In this document: positions 1 to 11,450 of the stretch, one piece after another
Numbering within the stretch: position 1 is the stretch's first letter
How the letters are laid out: each line of letters opens with the position of its first letter
Assembly: GCA_027257055.1 (NCBI GenBank)
Contig: JAPVLO010000384.1
Coordinates: forward strand, 2,046,001-2,110,000
Direction of reading: 5' to 3'
DNA length: 64,000 bases
Origin: Cephalopachus bancanus
Taxonomy: Eukaryota > Chordata > Mammalia > Primates > Tarsiidae
Program-made: the position numbers and the translations under genes
The notes under the pieces: model-generated
Told to the model about the DNA's origin: nothing
What the model saw: only the letters and a program-made list of their open reading frames with translations
Databases searched by the model: none

Positions 1-960
1 CGTAATCAGAATAGTTTAGAACTGTCATTTTCAAAATATCTGAATTAGAAATCACTTCTTCAGATGAAAGCTCACAAGAATTTCAGTCCATAAAGGTATA
101 TATGCAAAGCCATTATTAAGCAACGGAGCAGTGGGTGTCAGTGGGGCCCCCCTGCAAAGCAGTCCCCTGAAGTCCTCTCTCTTTTTTTGTGTGCTCATTC
201 TAGATGTGTCTTGCAGAATTTTAGGCTTTATGAAAAGGCATGATGAGGTGATCACAGCCTAATAACTGGAAAATCGGTATTTCTGGACCCAGTGACTTCC
301 CAAACCAAATATTTTTAGTCAAATATTTCTTTTCAGCAAAACTCATCAGTTGAGTGATCTTCTAGCTTTACACGAAATGAAATGTTAAAAGGAGGGAAAA
401 AAAGAGTGATGAATTTATTGGGACACAATCAGTAAATACATTATCTGCATTGAAGGTGAACTTCACGATTCTAGTTCTACTCACTTCTTCAGGAATGAGG
501 GTAGGATATGTCTTGTTCTCTTTGTTTTATGAGAGCTTCTGCAAGCATGCCATTTACATGTTCATAAGATAATGTTTTCCATACATTTAATTTTCATGTA
601 CTGCTTGAAAGTGCACTACTAGCAAATTTCTAGATTATATCAACCTGAAGTTAAGTAACCACATCTTTTAATGTTTTCTATATTTTTCTAAGATTCACTT
701 GTGAAAAATAATGATGTTGGAAAAGCCCAAAAGCTGAGGAAAAAAAATGAACGTGACCAGAAAAATACGATGATACTGGTAATGATAAGTCTACTGTTCT
801 TTGTTTAAATATTCAGTGGAAGAAGTCTGCACAGTCCTCTCTGAAGCATTTTGATGAAAGCTACCAATTACTTGTGGAAAGTGAAAGTGTATTTCATTAC
901 TGGGCAGCTTTCTTTTATTTTCAATCTTTAAAAGCAACTGTGTAGGAAATATGCATTTAA
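1..960. other. Unassigned A+T-rich DNA
   Basis: No repeat family, splice-bounded exon or RNA gene could be recognised here. The only reading frames are short (under 70 codons) and have no recognisable domain. It is most likely old, unannotated intergenic or intronic sequence. Confidence 0.5.
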
Positions 961-969
961 AAAGTCATA

Positions 970-1174
970 ACATACTGTAAGAAAAGGATTGACAGTAGCA
1001 GGATATTGCTGGGGTGGGGATGGAGGGATGCGGCACAACATCAACAAGGGTACCTGATCTCAAACCAGGCAAAGTGGGGACCAAAGAGAGGCCAAACTTT
1101 ACCTGTATGATCACCACCTTTATATCTAATCTTGAATTGTACCCCACATCTTTAAAAGAAAAAAGAAAAGAAAA
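970..1174 (+). mobile_element. L1 3'UTR stub, 5'-truncated (variant C)
   Basis: About 200 bp of L1 3'UTR. It opens like the other copies ('actgtaagaaaaggattgacagt'-type start), carries a 'catcaacaagggtacctg' block and ends 'gaattgtaccccacatc' before an A-rich tail. Between those blocks it has about 60 bp ('caaaccaggcaaagtgggga' onward) that is absent from most L1 3' ends here but present in the L1 at 47 kb. A degraded direct repeat, 'aaaaagtcataaca' against 'aaaaggccttaaca', flanks it and may be the target-site duplication. Confidence 0.8.
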
Positions 1175-2140
1175 GGCCTTAACAAAGAAGAATTGCCAAA
1201 ACAACAGACTGGTTAGCCACCTAAATTTAATTGCATCTTCAGGTACTCAAATATAAAGGTCTAATTAATTTACTTTGTTTCACAAAAGTATTAACATCTC
1301 TCTACCTCTTCCTCCATTGTCTAGAGGAGAGTGATACAGAAGACCTTACTAATCTTCTCTCTTCCAATGATTTAAGCAAACGTGCATTTATAGTTTTGAG
1401 AAATACACTTATGTAATTACATTCTTAGGCCACATTCTGTTTTAAATTATACCAAAAGTTAAAATCACTGAATACAATTTTCATTAGTATTGCGGGAGTC
1501 ACCACTGTCCACACTTAATGTCTCAGATATGTATTCAGGAACCTCTATTTTGGGATAAAGTTTATACAATGCAAAGCATTTATCATCTTACTTGACTCTC
1601 ATAGAACAAGAAATGGGTAGGTTTTCTTAAGTGCTTAAATAATTATTAGAGAGAGATTCTTATATCATCTTTTCAAGATGTATGGTACCATCTTCCTCTT
1701 AACAGTAAGGAAACAAGTGAAATACCAAGATAGATCAACGACTCAGGAAGAAACTTAAAGTAAGAATTTTTCTGGCCTCAAAACTGCAGCATCTTCATTC
1801 ACTGAAAGAGAGAGAGAGAGAGAATATAAACACCTTTGTCAATAATACTGAACTGAGCATTCTTATTCTCCATTTGAAGTTGATGAATTAAGTTTCTGTC
1901 TCTGGAATAGTTTGCTTTCTCTAGAATAGCTTTATATGTGTCACATATCTTAGATTCAACTCACATCAGAGCTTGAACTGAGAAGCATATAAAAATAAAA
2001 ACATCAAAAAGGTACTCGGGGGCTCTCTAGTTTAACCTACTCCTACAGAAAGCCAAAACCAAACATAACATGTTAAGACAACTTACAACAGTATAGCAGA
2101 ACTCAAATAAGAGAATGAGATAGTTCTTGGAGCCACAGAG
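1175..2140. other. Unassigned DNA
   Basis: No clear repeat or gene. A short GA run lies at 1803-1822. A 30-codon stretch of open frame follows an AG at 1324 but has no downstream donor or recognisable motif, so it is not called an exon. Confidence 0.4.
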
Positions 2141-2149
2141 AACTGAAAA

Positions 2150-2670
2150 ATTTCAAGCATATGGAAAGAGAATTGCATTTCCAGATTCATAAAGCCCCTC
2201 CTCAGAACTGCTCCACACAGTGGAGCAAGATTTACCCCAAAGTCATGGTTTCTACATAGGAGGAAGTGAAACTGAGATACACTATCCGTGGCCATCCCTA
2301 GCCATCTCAAGTCCCCTGGCAAAAGACTTGTCCCTGCTTCAAACCACTGAGCAGCAAAAGTACCTGAAAAGAGAAACGTCCCGAAGACAACCAGAGATAA
2401 GGAGGGCTGGAGTCAGGACTGCCATACCTTACCCTAGAAACTCTGCTCTGTCACTTGGCCAAAGGAGACAGGAAATAAGAGTAACACTTTGGAAGCACCA
2501 TGCTGTACATGGCTTGTTCCCCAGGGCCCCTGAATGCAAACCCTTTCCCAGCCTTCCTACACTACTGGGATCCTCCCTATTTGGTCAGGTAGTTTTCTGT
2601 TTATTAGAACGGAGGCAAACCTGAACTTGAGATGTCATCCAGGGCCAAAAAGGAGGCAGAGACCTAGCAG

Positions 2671-2766
<96 letters not shown>

Positions 2767-2928
2767 ATGCACACAGGTAAATTACAAAGAATCTCTTTAA
2801 GCACGCATCTCATTAAAAAAAACAAAAGCCAGACAGAGATGACGTCAATAAATAGTTCTTCAATGCAAAGATATAGATGCAAATTTATAAAAATATGCAA
2901 AGAAAAGATAAACAGAAAACAAGGAATT
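2150..2928 (+). other. L1 5'UTR remnant
   Basis: A relatively G+C-rich stretch upstream of ORF1 that I read as L1 5'UTR, from its position and phrases such as 'ctctgctctgtcacttggcc' and 'caccatgctgta'. It ends with the CA/GA microsatellite and an A-rich segment just before the ORF1 start at 2929. A 134-codon open frame at 2220-2624 lies within it and is not considered a gene. Confidence 0.5.
2673..2762. repeat. Compound microsatellite (CA)n(GA)n
   Basis: About 23 CA units (2673-2718) directly followed by about 22 GA units (2719-2762). It lies in the 5'UTR of the old L1. A shorter copy of the same compound repeat is at 3713-3759, within a duplicated segment. Confidence 0.98.
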
Positions 2929-3020
2929 ATGACCTTCTCAAACAAACACAGCAAAGAGCCAGGTACTGACTTCACTGAGATGATGATATGTGAGCTCTCG
3001 GACCAAAAATTTGAAATAAG

Positions 3021-3326
3021 GTTTTGTTGTTGTTTGTTTTTTGAGACGAATCTTGTTCAGTCATTCAGGCTGGCATGAAGGGACATGGTTATTATTACAA
3101 CAGCCTCAAACTCCTTTGTTCAAGTGATCTTCTGGCCTCATCCTCCAAAATAGTTGAGAGTACAGATGTGCACCATCATGTCTGCATAATTTTTACATTT
3201 TTTATTATAGAGACCACGTCTTGCTATGTTGCCCACACTTGTGTTGAGCTCCCAGCCTGAAGCGATTCTCCCACTTCAGCCTCTGAAAGTGCTGAGATTA
3301 CAAGCGTGAGTCATCATACCCAGCCC
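3021..3326 (-). mobile_element. Alu SINE, full length, diverged
   Basis: Antisense dimeric Alu: T-rich head at 3021-3045, right monomer, middle linker ('tttttacattttttattata'), then the left monomer ending 'gtgagtcatcatacccagcc'. It is more diverged than the other Alus and lacks their 'gactccaactc' end (it reads 'gagacgaatcttg' on the + strand), which suggests an older subfamily. It sits inside L1 ORF1. Confidence 0.9.
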
Positions 3327-3685
3327 CAAATACCAGTTTTAGGAAAACTCTCCAAGATGACACAGAAAAGCAATTCAGAAATTTATCATACAACTTTAAC
3401 AAAAAGATTGAAGTCATTTTTTTAAAAAAGTCATTTTTTAAAATAAATCAAACAGAAATCTTGGAACTGAGAAATACTTTTGCTGAAATGAGGAATTTAT
3501 TAGAGATTCTCACCAGCAAAATGAATAAAGCAGAGACAAGTATGAGTGAGCTTAAATGAAGGCTACTCAAAAATACAATTCATCAGAGAAAAACAAAATG
3601 AAAAGAAGCAAAGTTCACCTACTAGATATAGAAAATTACCTTAGAAGACCAGATCTAAGAATTGTTGATGCTCAAGAAGGAGCTG

Positions 3686-3705
3686 AGACCTAGCAGAAAA
3701 AAAAT

Positions 3706-3759
<54 letters not shown>

Positions 3760-3933
3760 TAAATTACAAAGAATCTCAAAGTACACATCTCATTTTAAGA
3801 AACAGCCAGATAGAGATGACTTCAATAAATAGCTCTTCAATGCAAGATATAGATGTAAATTTATAAAAACATGCAAAGAAAAGATAAACGGAAAACAAGG
3901 AATCATGACCTCCTCAGACAAGCACAGCAAAGA
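3686..3933 (+). repeat. Second copy of an L1-internal direct duplication
   Basis: Repeats 2660-2957: the same 'agacctagcagaaa' start, a CA/GA microsatellite, the leader ('caatgcaagatatagatgta') and the ORF1 start region, ending 'cacagcaaaga'. It lies between two pieces of ORF1 that would otherwise be contiguous. At the entry point the ORF1 text 'gagctgagac' resembles 'gaggcagagac' before copy 1, so short homology may have guided the event. Confidence 0.85.
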
Positions 3934-5000
3934 AGTAGAAATTTTATTTAAAAAATAATAGCAGAAGACTTTCCAAAATTTGAGAAACAGTTAACTCTTC
4001 AGGTACAGAAAAGCCAGAGAACAGCAGATAGATTGGACATGAATAAGACGACTGCAAGGCTTAAAATACTAAAACTCTAAAAGGTCCAAACAAAAAGAGA
4101 TACTAAAATCAGTAAGAGAAAGAAGTGAATAACATATAAAGGAACTCCCATTCGTCAGGGGACGGATATCTGAATGGAAACCATATAGACAAGGAAGGAG
4201 TGGGAAGACATTTTCAAAATGCTGAAAGAAGCAAAACTACCATTTAAGAACACTTTTTTCCAGCAAAGCTTTCTTTAACTACGAAGGAGAGATAAAGTAT
4301 TTCCCAAATAGACAAAAGCTGAAAAAAATTCACCAACATTAGATCTTCTTCCAAGAAATGTTAAAGTGAGTCATTCAATTTGAAAAGAATCTGAAAAAAG
4401 CACAAACATGCAAAAAGAAAATTTTTAAAGGTTTCAAACACACTGGTCAAATCAAATACATAGAGAAACCCAGAATACTCTAATACTATAATTGTAGTGC
4501 GAAATCCACTTGTAATCCTAGTATAAAGCCCCAGAGACAATCTATCAAAAACAACAATACGGTATTTAGAGCAACCTGGCACAAGATAGGCAACACAAAA
4601 ATATGCAACTGAGAAAACATAAAGTCCAAATTTAGATGAAAATAAAGTTAAATTGTAGAGGTTTTTTTAAAAATATTTTTCTTGTTTCTGTTTTTTGTGA
4701 TCTAAAATAAGTTGCTGCCTCTCAAATAACTTGTTCTATCAATAAGATATTTTTTGTAAGTTTCTTGGTAACCACAATGCAACAATCTATCATAGATCCA
4801 CTAAAAATAAAAAGCAACATATTAAAACATGCTACCAAACAAAATTGCTTAACCACAAAAAAAGACAGTACAAAAGGAAGAAAGGAAAAAAGCAATTACA
4901 AAACAATAAGAAGGCAAACAACAGCATGACAGTAGTACATTCTTATTTGCTGTGATTAACATTACATGTAAATGAACTCAATTAGTCAATTAAAATGTAT

Positions 5001-5290
5001 AGGCCAGGTTCAGCAGCTCAAGCCTGTAATCCTCCCACATTGGGAGGCCAAGAAGAGAGGATTGCCAGAGCTCAGGGTTTCGAGACCAGCCTGGGCAAGT
5101 GGGTGAGATCTCATCTCTACCATATATCAAAAAATAAGCCAGGCATGGTAGCGCATGCCTGTAGTTTCAGCTACTTGGAAGGCTGAGTCAGAAGGATCAC
5201 CCAAGTCCGGAAAGTTGAGGCTGCGGTGGCCATGAGAGTACCACTGCGTTCGAACCTGGGCGACAGAGTGAGACTCCAACTTAAAAAAAA
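5001..5290 (+). mobile_element. Alu SINE, full length
   Basis: Sense dimeric Alu from 'gccaggttcagcagctcaag' through a middle 'ctcatctctaccatatatc' linker to 'gagtgagactccaact' and an A tail. It interrupts the endonuclease region of the old L1. The flanks 'aaaatgtatag' and 'aaaaatagatag' may be a degraded TSD. Confidence 0.92.
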
Positions 5291-5464
5291 ATAGATAGAG
5301 GAACTGGATAAATACAGAAATAAGACCCAACTCTATGCTGCCTACAAAAAGTTTCTCACTTCCCCAGTAAAGGCACATATATAGTAAAAGTGTAAGTGGT
5401 GAAAAAGGATATTCTGTGCAAATAGAAACCAAAAATGAGCAGAAGAGGCTAACTTATATCAGAT

Positions 5465-5771
5465 AAAATAGACTACAAGCCAGGCTTGGTGACTCAGCCT
5501 ATAATCCCGAGCCTTTGGGAGGCTGAGGTGAGTGGATTGCCTGAGCCCGCGGGTTCGAGACCCGCCTGGGCAGCGAGACCTCATCTCTACAATAAATCAA
5601 AAAATTAGCCGGGCGTGGTAGCTCATGCCTGTAATTCTGACTTCTCGGAAGGCTGAGGCTGAAGGATCGCTGGAGCCCAGCAGGTCGAGGCCGCGGTGGC
5701 CGGGAGCAGCCACTGCACTCCAGTCTGGGCGACAGAGTGAGACTCCAACTCAAAAAAAAAATAGACTACAA
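5465..5771 (+). mobile_element. Alu SINE, full length, with TSD
   Basis: Alu body about 5479-5757. It is flanked by 'aaaatagactacaa' at 5465-5478 and again at about 5758-5771, a clear TSD in old L1 ORF2 sequence. The left monomer keeps an intact Pol III B-box ('gggttcgagaccc' near 5550). It carries the lineage 3' end 'gactccaactc'. Sense strand is +, the same as its L1 host. Confidence 0.97.
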
Positions 5772-7111
5772 ATCAAATACGGTAAAAAAAAAGATGAAAG
5801 ATTACCATATAATGATAAAGGGATCAATTCACAATAGGGTAAAACAATTTTAAATTACTATACACCCAACACCAGAGTATTGCAAGTATATAAAGCAAGC
5901 ATTTGTAGATCTACAGACAGAGACACACTGCAATACAATAGTAGAAGGAGACTTCAACACTCTACTCTCAGTAATGGATAGATTATCCAGATAGAAGATT
6001 AGCAAAGAAACATTGGTGTTACACTACATAATAGATCAAATGGGCCTCATGAACATTTACAGAACATTTTACCCAACTACAGTAAAACATACATTCTTTT
6101 CATCAGCACATGAAACATTCTTCATAATAGATCAAATCCTAGGCCACAAAATAAGTCTTAGCACATTTAGAAAGGTAGAAATTGTATTAATTATATTTTC
6201 TGACCACAACTGAGTAAAATTAAAACTTAATAACAAAATGAAGTTAAAAATACACAAACACATAGAAATTAAATAATATCCTCCATAATAACCAACAGGT
6301 CAATAAAGGGATTAAGAAGAAAATTTAAAAATTTTTTGAAATGGATTTAAAATTGACATACACCCAAATCTATGGGACACACTAAAAGCATTAACAACAA
6401 TAAAGTTTATAGCAGCAAATATCAACATCAAAAAGACTTCAAGCACATATCGTAATAATTCACCCTAAAGAATTAGAATAACTAGAACAAACCAAACTCA
6501 AAATTAGTTGAAGGAGAAAAATAAGATCAGAGAAGAAAAATTGAAAGTAAAAAATAGCTAAACAAGAAGTTGGTTTTCTGAAAACAGAATCTATGACTAG
6601 TCTTTAGACTAAGAAAAAAGAGAAAACTCAAATAAATAAATAAAATAAGGCATAACAACTGATACCATAAAATAAAAAGAGTAAGAAATTGTTATTAACA
6701 ACTATAAACCAACAAATTTGAAAGTCTAGAGGAAACAGATAAATTCCTGGCATCATACAACCTACCAAGACTGAACCATGAAGAAACAGAAAATCTCACA
6801 AACCAATAATATGTTACAAGACTGAAGCTATAATAAAAAGTCGTCGTTCATCAAAGAAAAGCCTAGGACATGATGGCTTCCCTGCTGAATCCTACCAAAT
6901 AGTTAAAGAATATATATCAATTTTACTCAAACTCTTAAAAAAAAATCAGAGAGAATACTTTCAAACTCATTCTTCAAAGTAAGTATTTCCCAGATACCAA
7001 AACCAGGCAGGGACACAACAACAAAAAACTATAGGGCAGTATCTCTGATGAACATATATGCAACAATCTTTAGCAAAACACCACCAAACCAAATTAACAA
7101 ACAACACATTA

Positions 7112-7674
7112 AAATGATCATTCACAGAACTAGAAATTGACCTTCCATATGACCCAGCAATTGCCCTATTGGGAATATACCCAGAGGAACTCCAATCATT
7201 CTGCAAAAAAGATACCTGCACACATATGATTGTTGCAGCTCTATTCACAATAGTAAAAACATGGAACCAACCATGTTGCCCATCGAAGGTGGACTGGATA
7301 AAAAAATGTACAAATACACAATGGAATATGATGCAGCCATAAAGAACAACAAACATATGGACTTTGCAGCAACTTGGATGGATTTTGAGTTGATCATACT
7401 CAGTGATCTATCACAGAAACAAAGAACAGAGTACCTTATGTTCTCATTCATAAGAGGACCTTGAACAATTATAATGCTATAAGAAAGGGATTGGCAGTAG
7501 TGGGAAACTGTCAGGGGAGGGGGATTGGGATTGGCAGTTGAGGGAGACTGCCAGGGGAGGGAGGGGCACGCCTCATCAGCAAGGGCACCTGCATAATCAA
7601 TGTTTGTATACCTAACCCTGAATTGTACCCCTCATCTTTATAATAAAAAAAAAAGAAAATAAATGATCATTCAC
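7112..7674 (+). mobile_element. Younger L1, 5'-truncated, with 14-bp TSD (variant A 3'UTR)
   Basis: Insert 7126-7660 is flanked by perfect 'aaatgatcattcac' at 7112-7125 and 7661-7674. It holds the last part of ORF2 (frame text [20 protein letters not shown]..., WNQPCCPSK..., MEYDAAIKNNKHMDFAATW) and the 3'UTR with G-rich tracts ('ctgtcaggggagg'), ending 'cctgaattgtacccc' and an A tail. It interrupts the older L1 between the RT regions upstream and downstream, so it is younger than its host. Confidence 0.97.
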
Positions 7675-9330
7675 CATAAACAAGTGGAATTTATCTCAGG
7701 AATGCAAGGATGGTCAAACATACACAAATCAATAAACGTGATACATTATATTAACAGAACCAAAAAGAAAACATATCATCATTTTAATAGATGCTAGAAA
7801 AGCATTTGATAAAAATGCAACATGATAAAGCAAATCTTAACAAGCTGAGTAAAGAAGGTACATACCTCAAAATAATAAAGGCCATATATGACAAACTCAG
7901 AGCTAACATAGTATTATACAGAAGAGAAATGAAAGTCTTTTTTTCTAAGACCTGAAAAACACAAGGATGACTACTTTCACCGTGTTTATTCAACATAATA
8001 CTGAAAGTACTGGTCAGAACAATTATACAAGAGAAAAAAATAAATACAAGGCATCTAAATTGAAAAAGAAGACGTCAAACTAAACTTGTTTGCAGATGAC
8101 ATAATTTTATACTTAGAAAAACCTAAAGACGTCACCAAAGCAGTTAGATATGACAAACTAATTTAGCAAAGTTTCAGGATACAAAAAAAATTTTAAAATT
8201 AGTGGCATTTATTTGCATAAACAATGAAAAATCTGAAAAAGAATTTAAAAAGCAATCCCATTTGCACAGCTGCAAAGAATATAAAATACCTAAGAATCAA
8301 TTTAGCCAAAGAAATGAAAAACCAGTATAAGGAATCCTATAAAACAGTGATGAAAGACATGAAAATGGACACAAGAAAATGCAAAGATATTTTGTGCTAA
8401 TAGAATACAATGATAAATATTGTTAAAATGTCATTACTTTCCAAAGCAATTTACTGATTCATTGCAATCTCTATCTAAATACCAAAATACCAATGCCATT
8501 CATCAGAGAAATAGGTAAAATAATTCTAAAATTTATACAGAACCACAAAAGACCCTGGATAGCCAATCTGGAGCAAAAATAACAGAGCTGGAGACATCAC
8601 GCTACCTGCCTTCAAAATATATTACGAAGTTGCGGCAATTAAATCAGTATGATTCTGGCATATAAACAGGCACATAAACGAATGGAACATAAAAGAGAAC
8701 CAAGACATGAATTATTCATTTACAGCCAACTAATTTTTTACAAAGGAGCCAAGAACATACAGTGGGGAAAGAACATTCTCTTCAGTAAATGGCACTGGGA
8801 AAACCGTATCACCACATGCAGAGAAATGAAACTAGACCCCTGCTTCTCAACACATACAAAATAAAATCAAAATAGATTAAATATTTAAAACTAAGTCTGG
8901 AATCTATGTAACTACTAGAATAAAACATTGAAAAATGCTTCAAGAGACCGATCTACGCAAAGATATTTTGTATAAGACTTCAAAAGCACAGGCAACCAAA
9001 CCAAAAACAGATAATAGTATTGTATCAAATTATTAAAAAAAAAAAAAAAAACTTCTGCACTGTAAAAAAAAAAATCAAAGTGAAGAAAAAACGAATAAGG
9101 GAGAAAATATTTGCGAACTCTCTGTCTGACAAGGATTAAAACCAGAATATATAAGGAGCTCAAACAACTCAATAGAAAATAATAATAATAAAAAATAATA
9201 ATAACCACATTTTAAAAAACAGGTCAAGAATCTGAATAGACATTTCTCAAAAGAAGACAAACAAATTACCAACAGGTATAGGAAAAATGTTCAACATCAA
9301 TAATCAATGTGATATTATTCACCCCCCAGG

Positions 9331-9500
9331 CAAAATACTTTTAAAAAAGGACATTGCTTATGCACTACCTGTAACTATCTAATAATATATTAATATTATT
9401 AAAGACAGGCAATGCTTAGTAAGTTCTAGCTATGAACCACTTACCTGAAAGAACCCCTGTATAAAACATAAATGCAGCAAAATTAAAAATGAAAATGTGA
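9331..9500. other. Unassigned short segment
   Basis: Sequence after the point where L1 similarity ends and before the next Alu. It may be the original flank exposed by loss of the L1 3' end. An 'agacaggcaatgcttagt' stretch (about 9404-9421) echoes, in inverted form, 'gcattgctt' text about 60 bp earlier. Confidence 0.3.
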
Positions 9501-9501
9501 C

Positions 9502-9829
9502 CAGGTGCCATGGCTCACCCTGTCATCCCAGCATTTTGGGAGGCCGAGGTTAAAGGATTGCCTGAACCCCGGGGGTTCAAGACCAGCCTGGGCAACTTGG
9601 TGAAACTTTGTCTCTACAATAAATCACAAAATCACAAAAACTAGCTGGACGTGGTGGCATGCACCTATAGTTCCAACTACTTGGAAAGCTAAGGCGGAAG
9701 GATCGCTTGAGCCCAGCAGGTGGAGGCTGAGGTGGCCATGAGCATTCCACTGCACTCCAGCCTTGGCGACAGAGTGAAAGTCTGACTCAAAGGAAAAAAA
9801 GAAAAGAAAAGAAAAGAAAAAGAAAATTT
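9502..9829 (+). mobile_element. Alu SINE, full length
   Basis: Sense dimeric Alu with the lineage middle ('tctctacaataaatcacaaa', with a duplicated 'aatcacaa') and a 3' tail of AAAAG units (about 9795-9829). It is moderately diverged. Flanks 'gaaaatgtg' and 'gaaaatttgt' may be a worn TSD. Confidence 0.93.
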
Positions 9830-10599
9830 GTATAACAGCAGCAGAAAGCTTATATTTAGAAATACCTATTTAGCCAAGTCTAGGCAGAAAGACTTTTTGG
9901 ACTTAAGTTGCCAAAGTTTAGGTGGAATACCAGTGAACGCAGGCTTCAGTTTGTTTTGTGGGTGAAGCATGCATGGTACAAGGGCTATTCAGACTACCAA
10001 TACCAGCTCATGACCAGAGGTCAGAAGATAGAAGAAAAATGAGGAAAGAGTGGGAACCAGTTGTTATTGGTATATGTGTGTATTTCATTACATGACAATT
10101 TTATTAAAAACCAAGGAAGTGATACTGTATTTTTTATTTTAAAGATGAAAGACTCAAGCCAAGTTTGTAAGGACCAGAACTTGAATTCAGCTTAGCGGGG
10201 CCTCATCCCAAAGCTCATATTTGGCTTTCAGAATCATCTGCTCTGGACTCCAATCAGAGCCAAGATGCTGCTCTAGTCATTGATAGATAACACCCTCAGT
10301 GTAGATGGAGTCTGGTGAATATCCAAACCTACATTATGGTTACGTGTGTCACATCGGCTTGCCAGCAGGTCACTGTGGCATGGACTGGCTTTGGATCTTT
10401 GGGTGAGATTTACCCAAAAGATTACATGACTATGGGGACAATGTCTAGAATCAGGTTTTATAAAGTTGTTGCAAAGTTAGATCAAAGCAGTTCATTCTAG
10501 TTCTCATGAAAGTCAACCTCCTTAATTACATGTCACAATCATTGGGAATCCAAGAGCATAAAAACCAACCATGCAAATGGGAGCATTCCAGTTCCTCAG
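9830..10599. other. Unassigned DNA, with a possible MIR relic
   Basis: No gene seen. At about 10135-10220 an 'aaagatgaaagactcaagcc...' stretch followed by 'gaacttgaattcag' is reminiscent of an antisense MIR, but too diverged to call. The rest is unassigned. Confidence 0.35.
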
Positions 10600-11215
10600 G
10601 TCACAGCCTTGGAATTATCCTTAACCGTTCTCTTTCTCTCACACCCTCTATTCAATATCTCAGAAAAATCTACTGGCTTGTCCTTCAAAGGATATCCAGG
10701 ATTTGGCCATTTCTCACCGTCTTTAAAGCTACCACCCTGTTTCAAGCCAACATCATCTGTCACCTGATTGCTGCTGCGAGCCTCCTAACTGCACCCCCTG
10801 CTTTGATTCCTGCACCCTGCACCCTGTGCATGAAAAACCCATTTGCCTCTCCATTCAAAACCCTTCATTGGCATTCCACATCACTCAGGGTAAAAAAGTA
10901 TTCCAAGGACTAGAGGGTGTGACACGATCTCCCTCAGTCCCTTGGCTGTCCACCCTCCACCTATTTGCTCTCCAATCTCATCTCCAGTGACTGTCCTCTT
11001 TGATCCTTCTGTTCCAGCCATTCTCTTTGACATTTCTTAGTACCTCAGTCATCCTCAGCTTTGGGGGCTTTGTAAGGGCTGTTTCCTCTGCCTAAAATTC
11101 TCTCCTCCCACACCATTCAGTGTGGTTGTCTCCCACTTCTCCTTCCAGCCTTTGTTCAAATGTCACCTTTTCAATAAAACCTACTTTCACCACCCAATTA
11201 AAATGACAACATCTT
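10600..11215 (+). mobile_element. Ancient mammalian interspersed repeat, probably LINE-2
   Basis: Phrases typical of a mammal-wide LINE-type repeat appear in order: 'ctggcttgtccttcaaagga', 'gctaccaccctgtttcaagc', 'aaaacccttcattggc', 'ctgtttcctctgcctaaaa' and 'tttgttcaaatgtcacc'. It is strongly diverged. The family name is from memory; that it is an old dispersed repeat is more secure. A 135-codon frame at 10506-10913 overlaps it and is not a gene. Confidence 0.6.
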
Positions 11216-11450
11216 TTACCTAAAATCTGTCCTATCATACTTTATTTAATTTTTTTTTTTTTTCGACTTCAGAACTCTGGAAGATTTTTTGTAGAGGTCT
11301 GAAATAATTCATATACTTCAGGCATTTGTAGAGAGACTTGGTCCACAACTGTTCTGCTACATTTTTTTTAGCTATGGCAGGAAAGCATCCTTGAAAAATA
11401 ACACCCCAAATGTTTTTCACACTACCATTGGCAAGCCAATAATCTAAATT

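Larger units (their letters stand above)
2929..4380 (+). pseudogene. L1 ORF1p remnant (RNA-binding protein), interrupted
   Basis: ORF1p is the trimeric coiled-coil RNA chaperone that coats L1 RNA in the cytoplasm. The likely start is the ATG at 2929, in the usual place after the A-rich leader. Sequence resembling the coiled-coil region runs through the insertions and continues at about 3340-3690. The RNA-binding and C-terminal part is recognisable at 3935-4380. The frame is destroyed by an antisense Alu (3021-3326), by the inserted duplicate of the 5'UTR/ORF1 start (3686-3933), and by many stops. It cannot make protein. The endpoint is approximate. Confidence 0.7.
2150..9330 (+). mobile_element. 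Old L1 (LINE-1), near full length, nested with later insertions
   Basis: An ancient L1 in sense orientation. In order it has a 5'UTR (about 2150-2928), an ORF1 remnant (2929 to about 4380), an inter-ORF segment and an ORF2 remnant (4926 to about 9330). The last kilobase, with the end of ORF2, the 3'UTR and poly-A, is missing: similarity stops around 9330. Later insertions interrupt it: Alu (-) at 3021-3326, Alu (+) at about 5001-5290, Alu (+) at 5479-5757 with a clean TSD, and a younger truncated L1 at 7126-7660 with a 14-bp TSD. An internal direct duplication (2660-2957 and 3686-3933) also breaks ORF1. The divergence and nested younger elements make this one of the oldest layers in the window. 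The 5' boundary is uncertain. Confidence 0.85.
4926..9330 (+). pseudogene. L1 ORF2p remnant (endonuclease / reverse transcriptase), broken
   Basis: ORF2p nicks target DNA with an APE-type endonuclease and primes reverse transcription there. Recognisable order: endonuclease start near 4926; core endonuclease text around 5850-6220 (a frame at 6013-6213 reads MVLHYIIDQMGLMNIYRTFY...); RT fingers 'KSLGHDGFPAES' near 6860; the RT catalytic LFADD at 8086-8100; and later thumb sequence to about 9330. The C-terminal cysteine-rich end is absent. Two Alus, a 535-bp younger L1 and many stops and frameshifts interrupt it, so it is inactive. Confidence 0.85.

Noticed and set aside
1231..1416. Possible terminal exon ending in ...SKRAFIVLRNTLM
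   Set aside because: An upstream AG exists but there is no strong polypyrimidine tract, no known protein similarity that I recognise, and no partner exon.
2220..2624. 134-codon open frame
   Set aside because: Lies in the 5'UTR of the old L1, with no domain or splice context.
2534..2800. 88-codon frame with HTHTHT and ERERER stretches
   Set aside because: It is a translation of the (CA)n(GA)n microsatellite; the antisense frame is the same artefact.
5479..5760. tRNA-like gene because of the 'ggttcgagacc' box
   Set aside because: It is the B-box of an Alu left monomer; no tRNA fold is present.
10506..10913. 135-codon open frame
   Set aside because: Overlaps an ancient LINE-2-like repeat; a chance frame in C/T-rich sequence.
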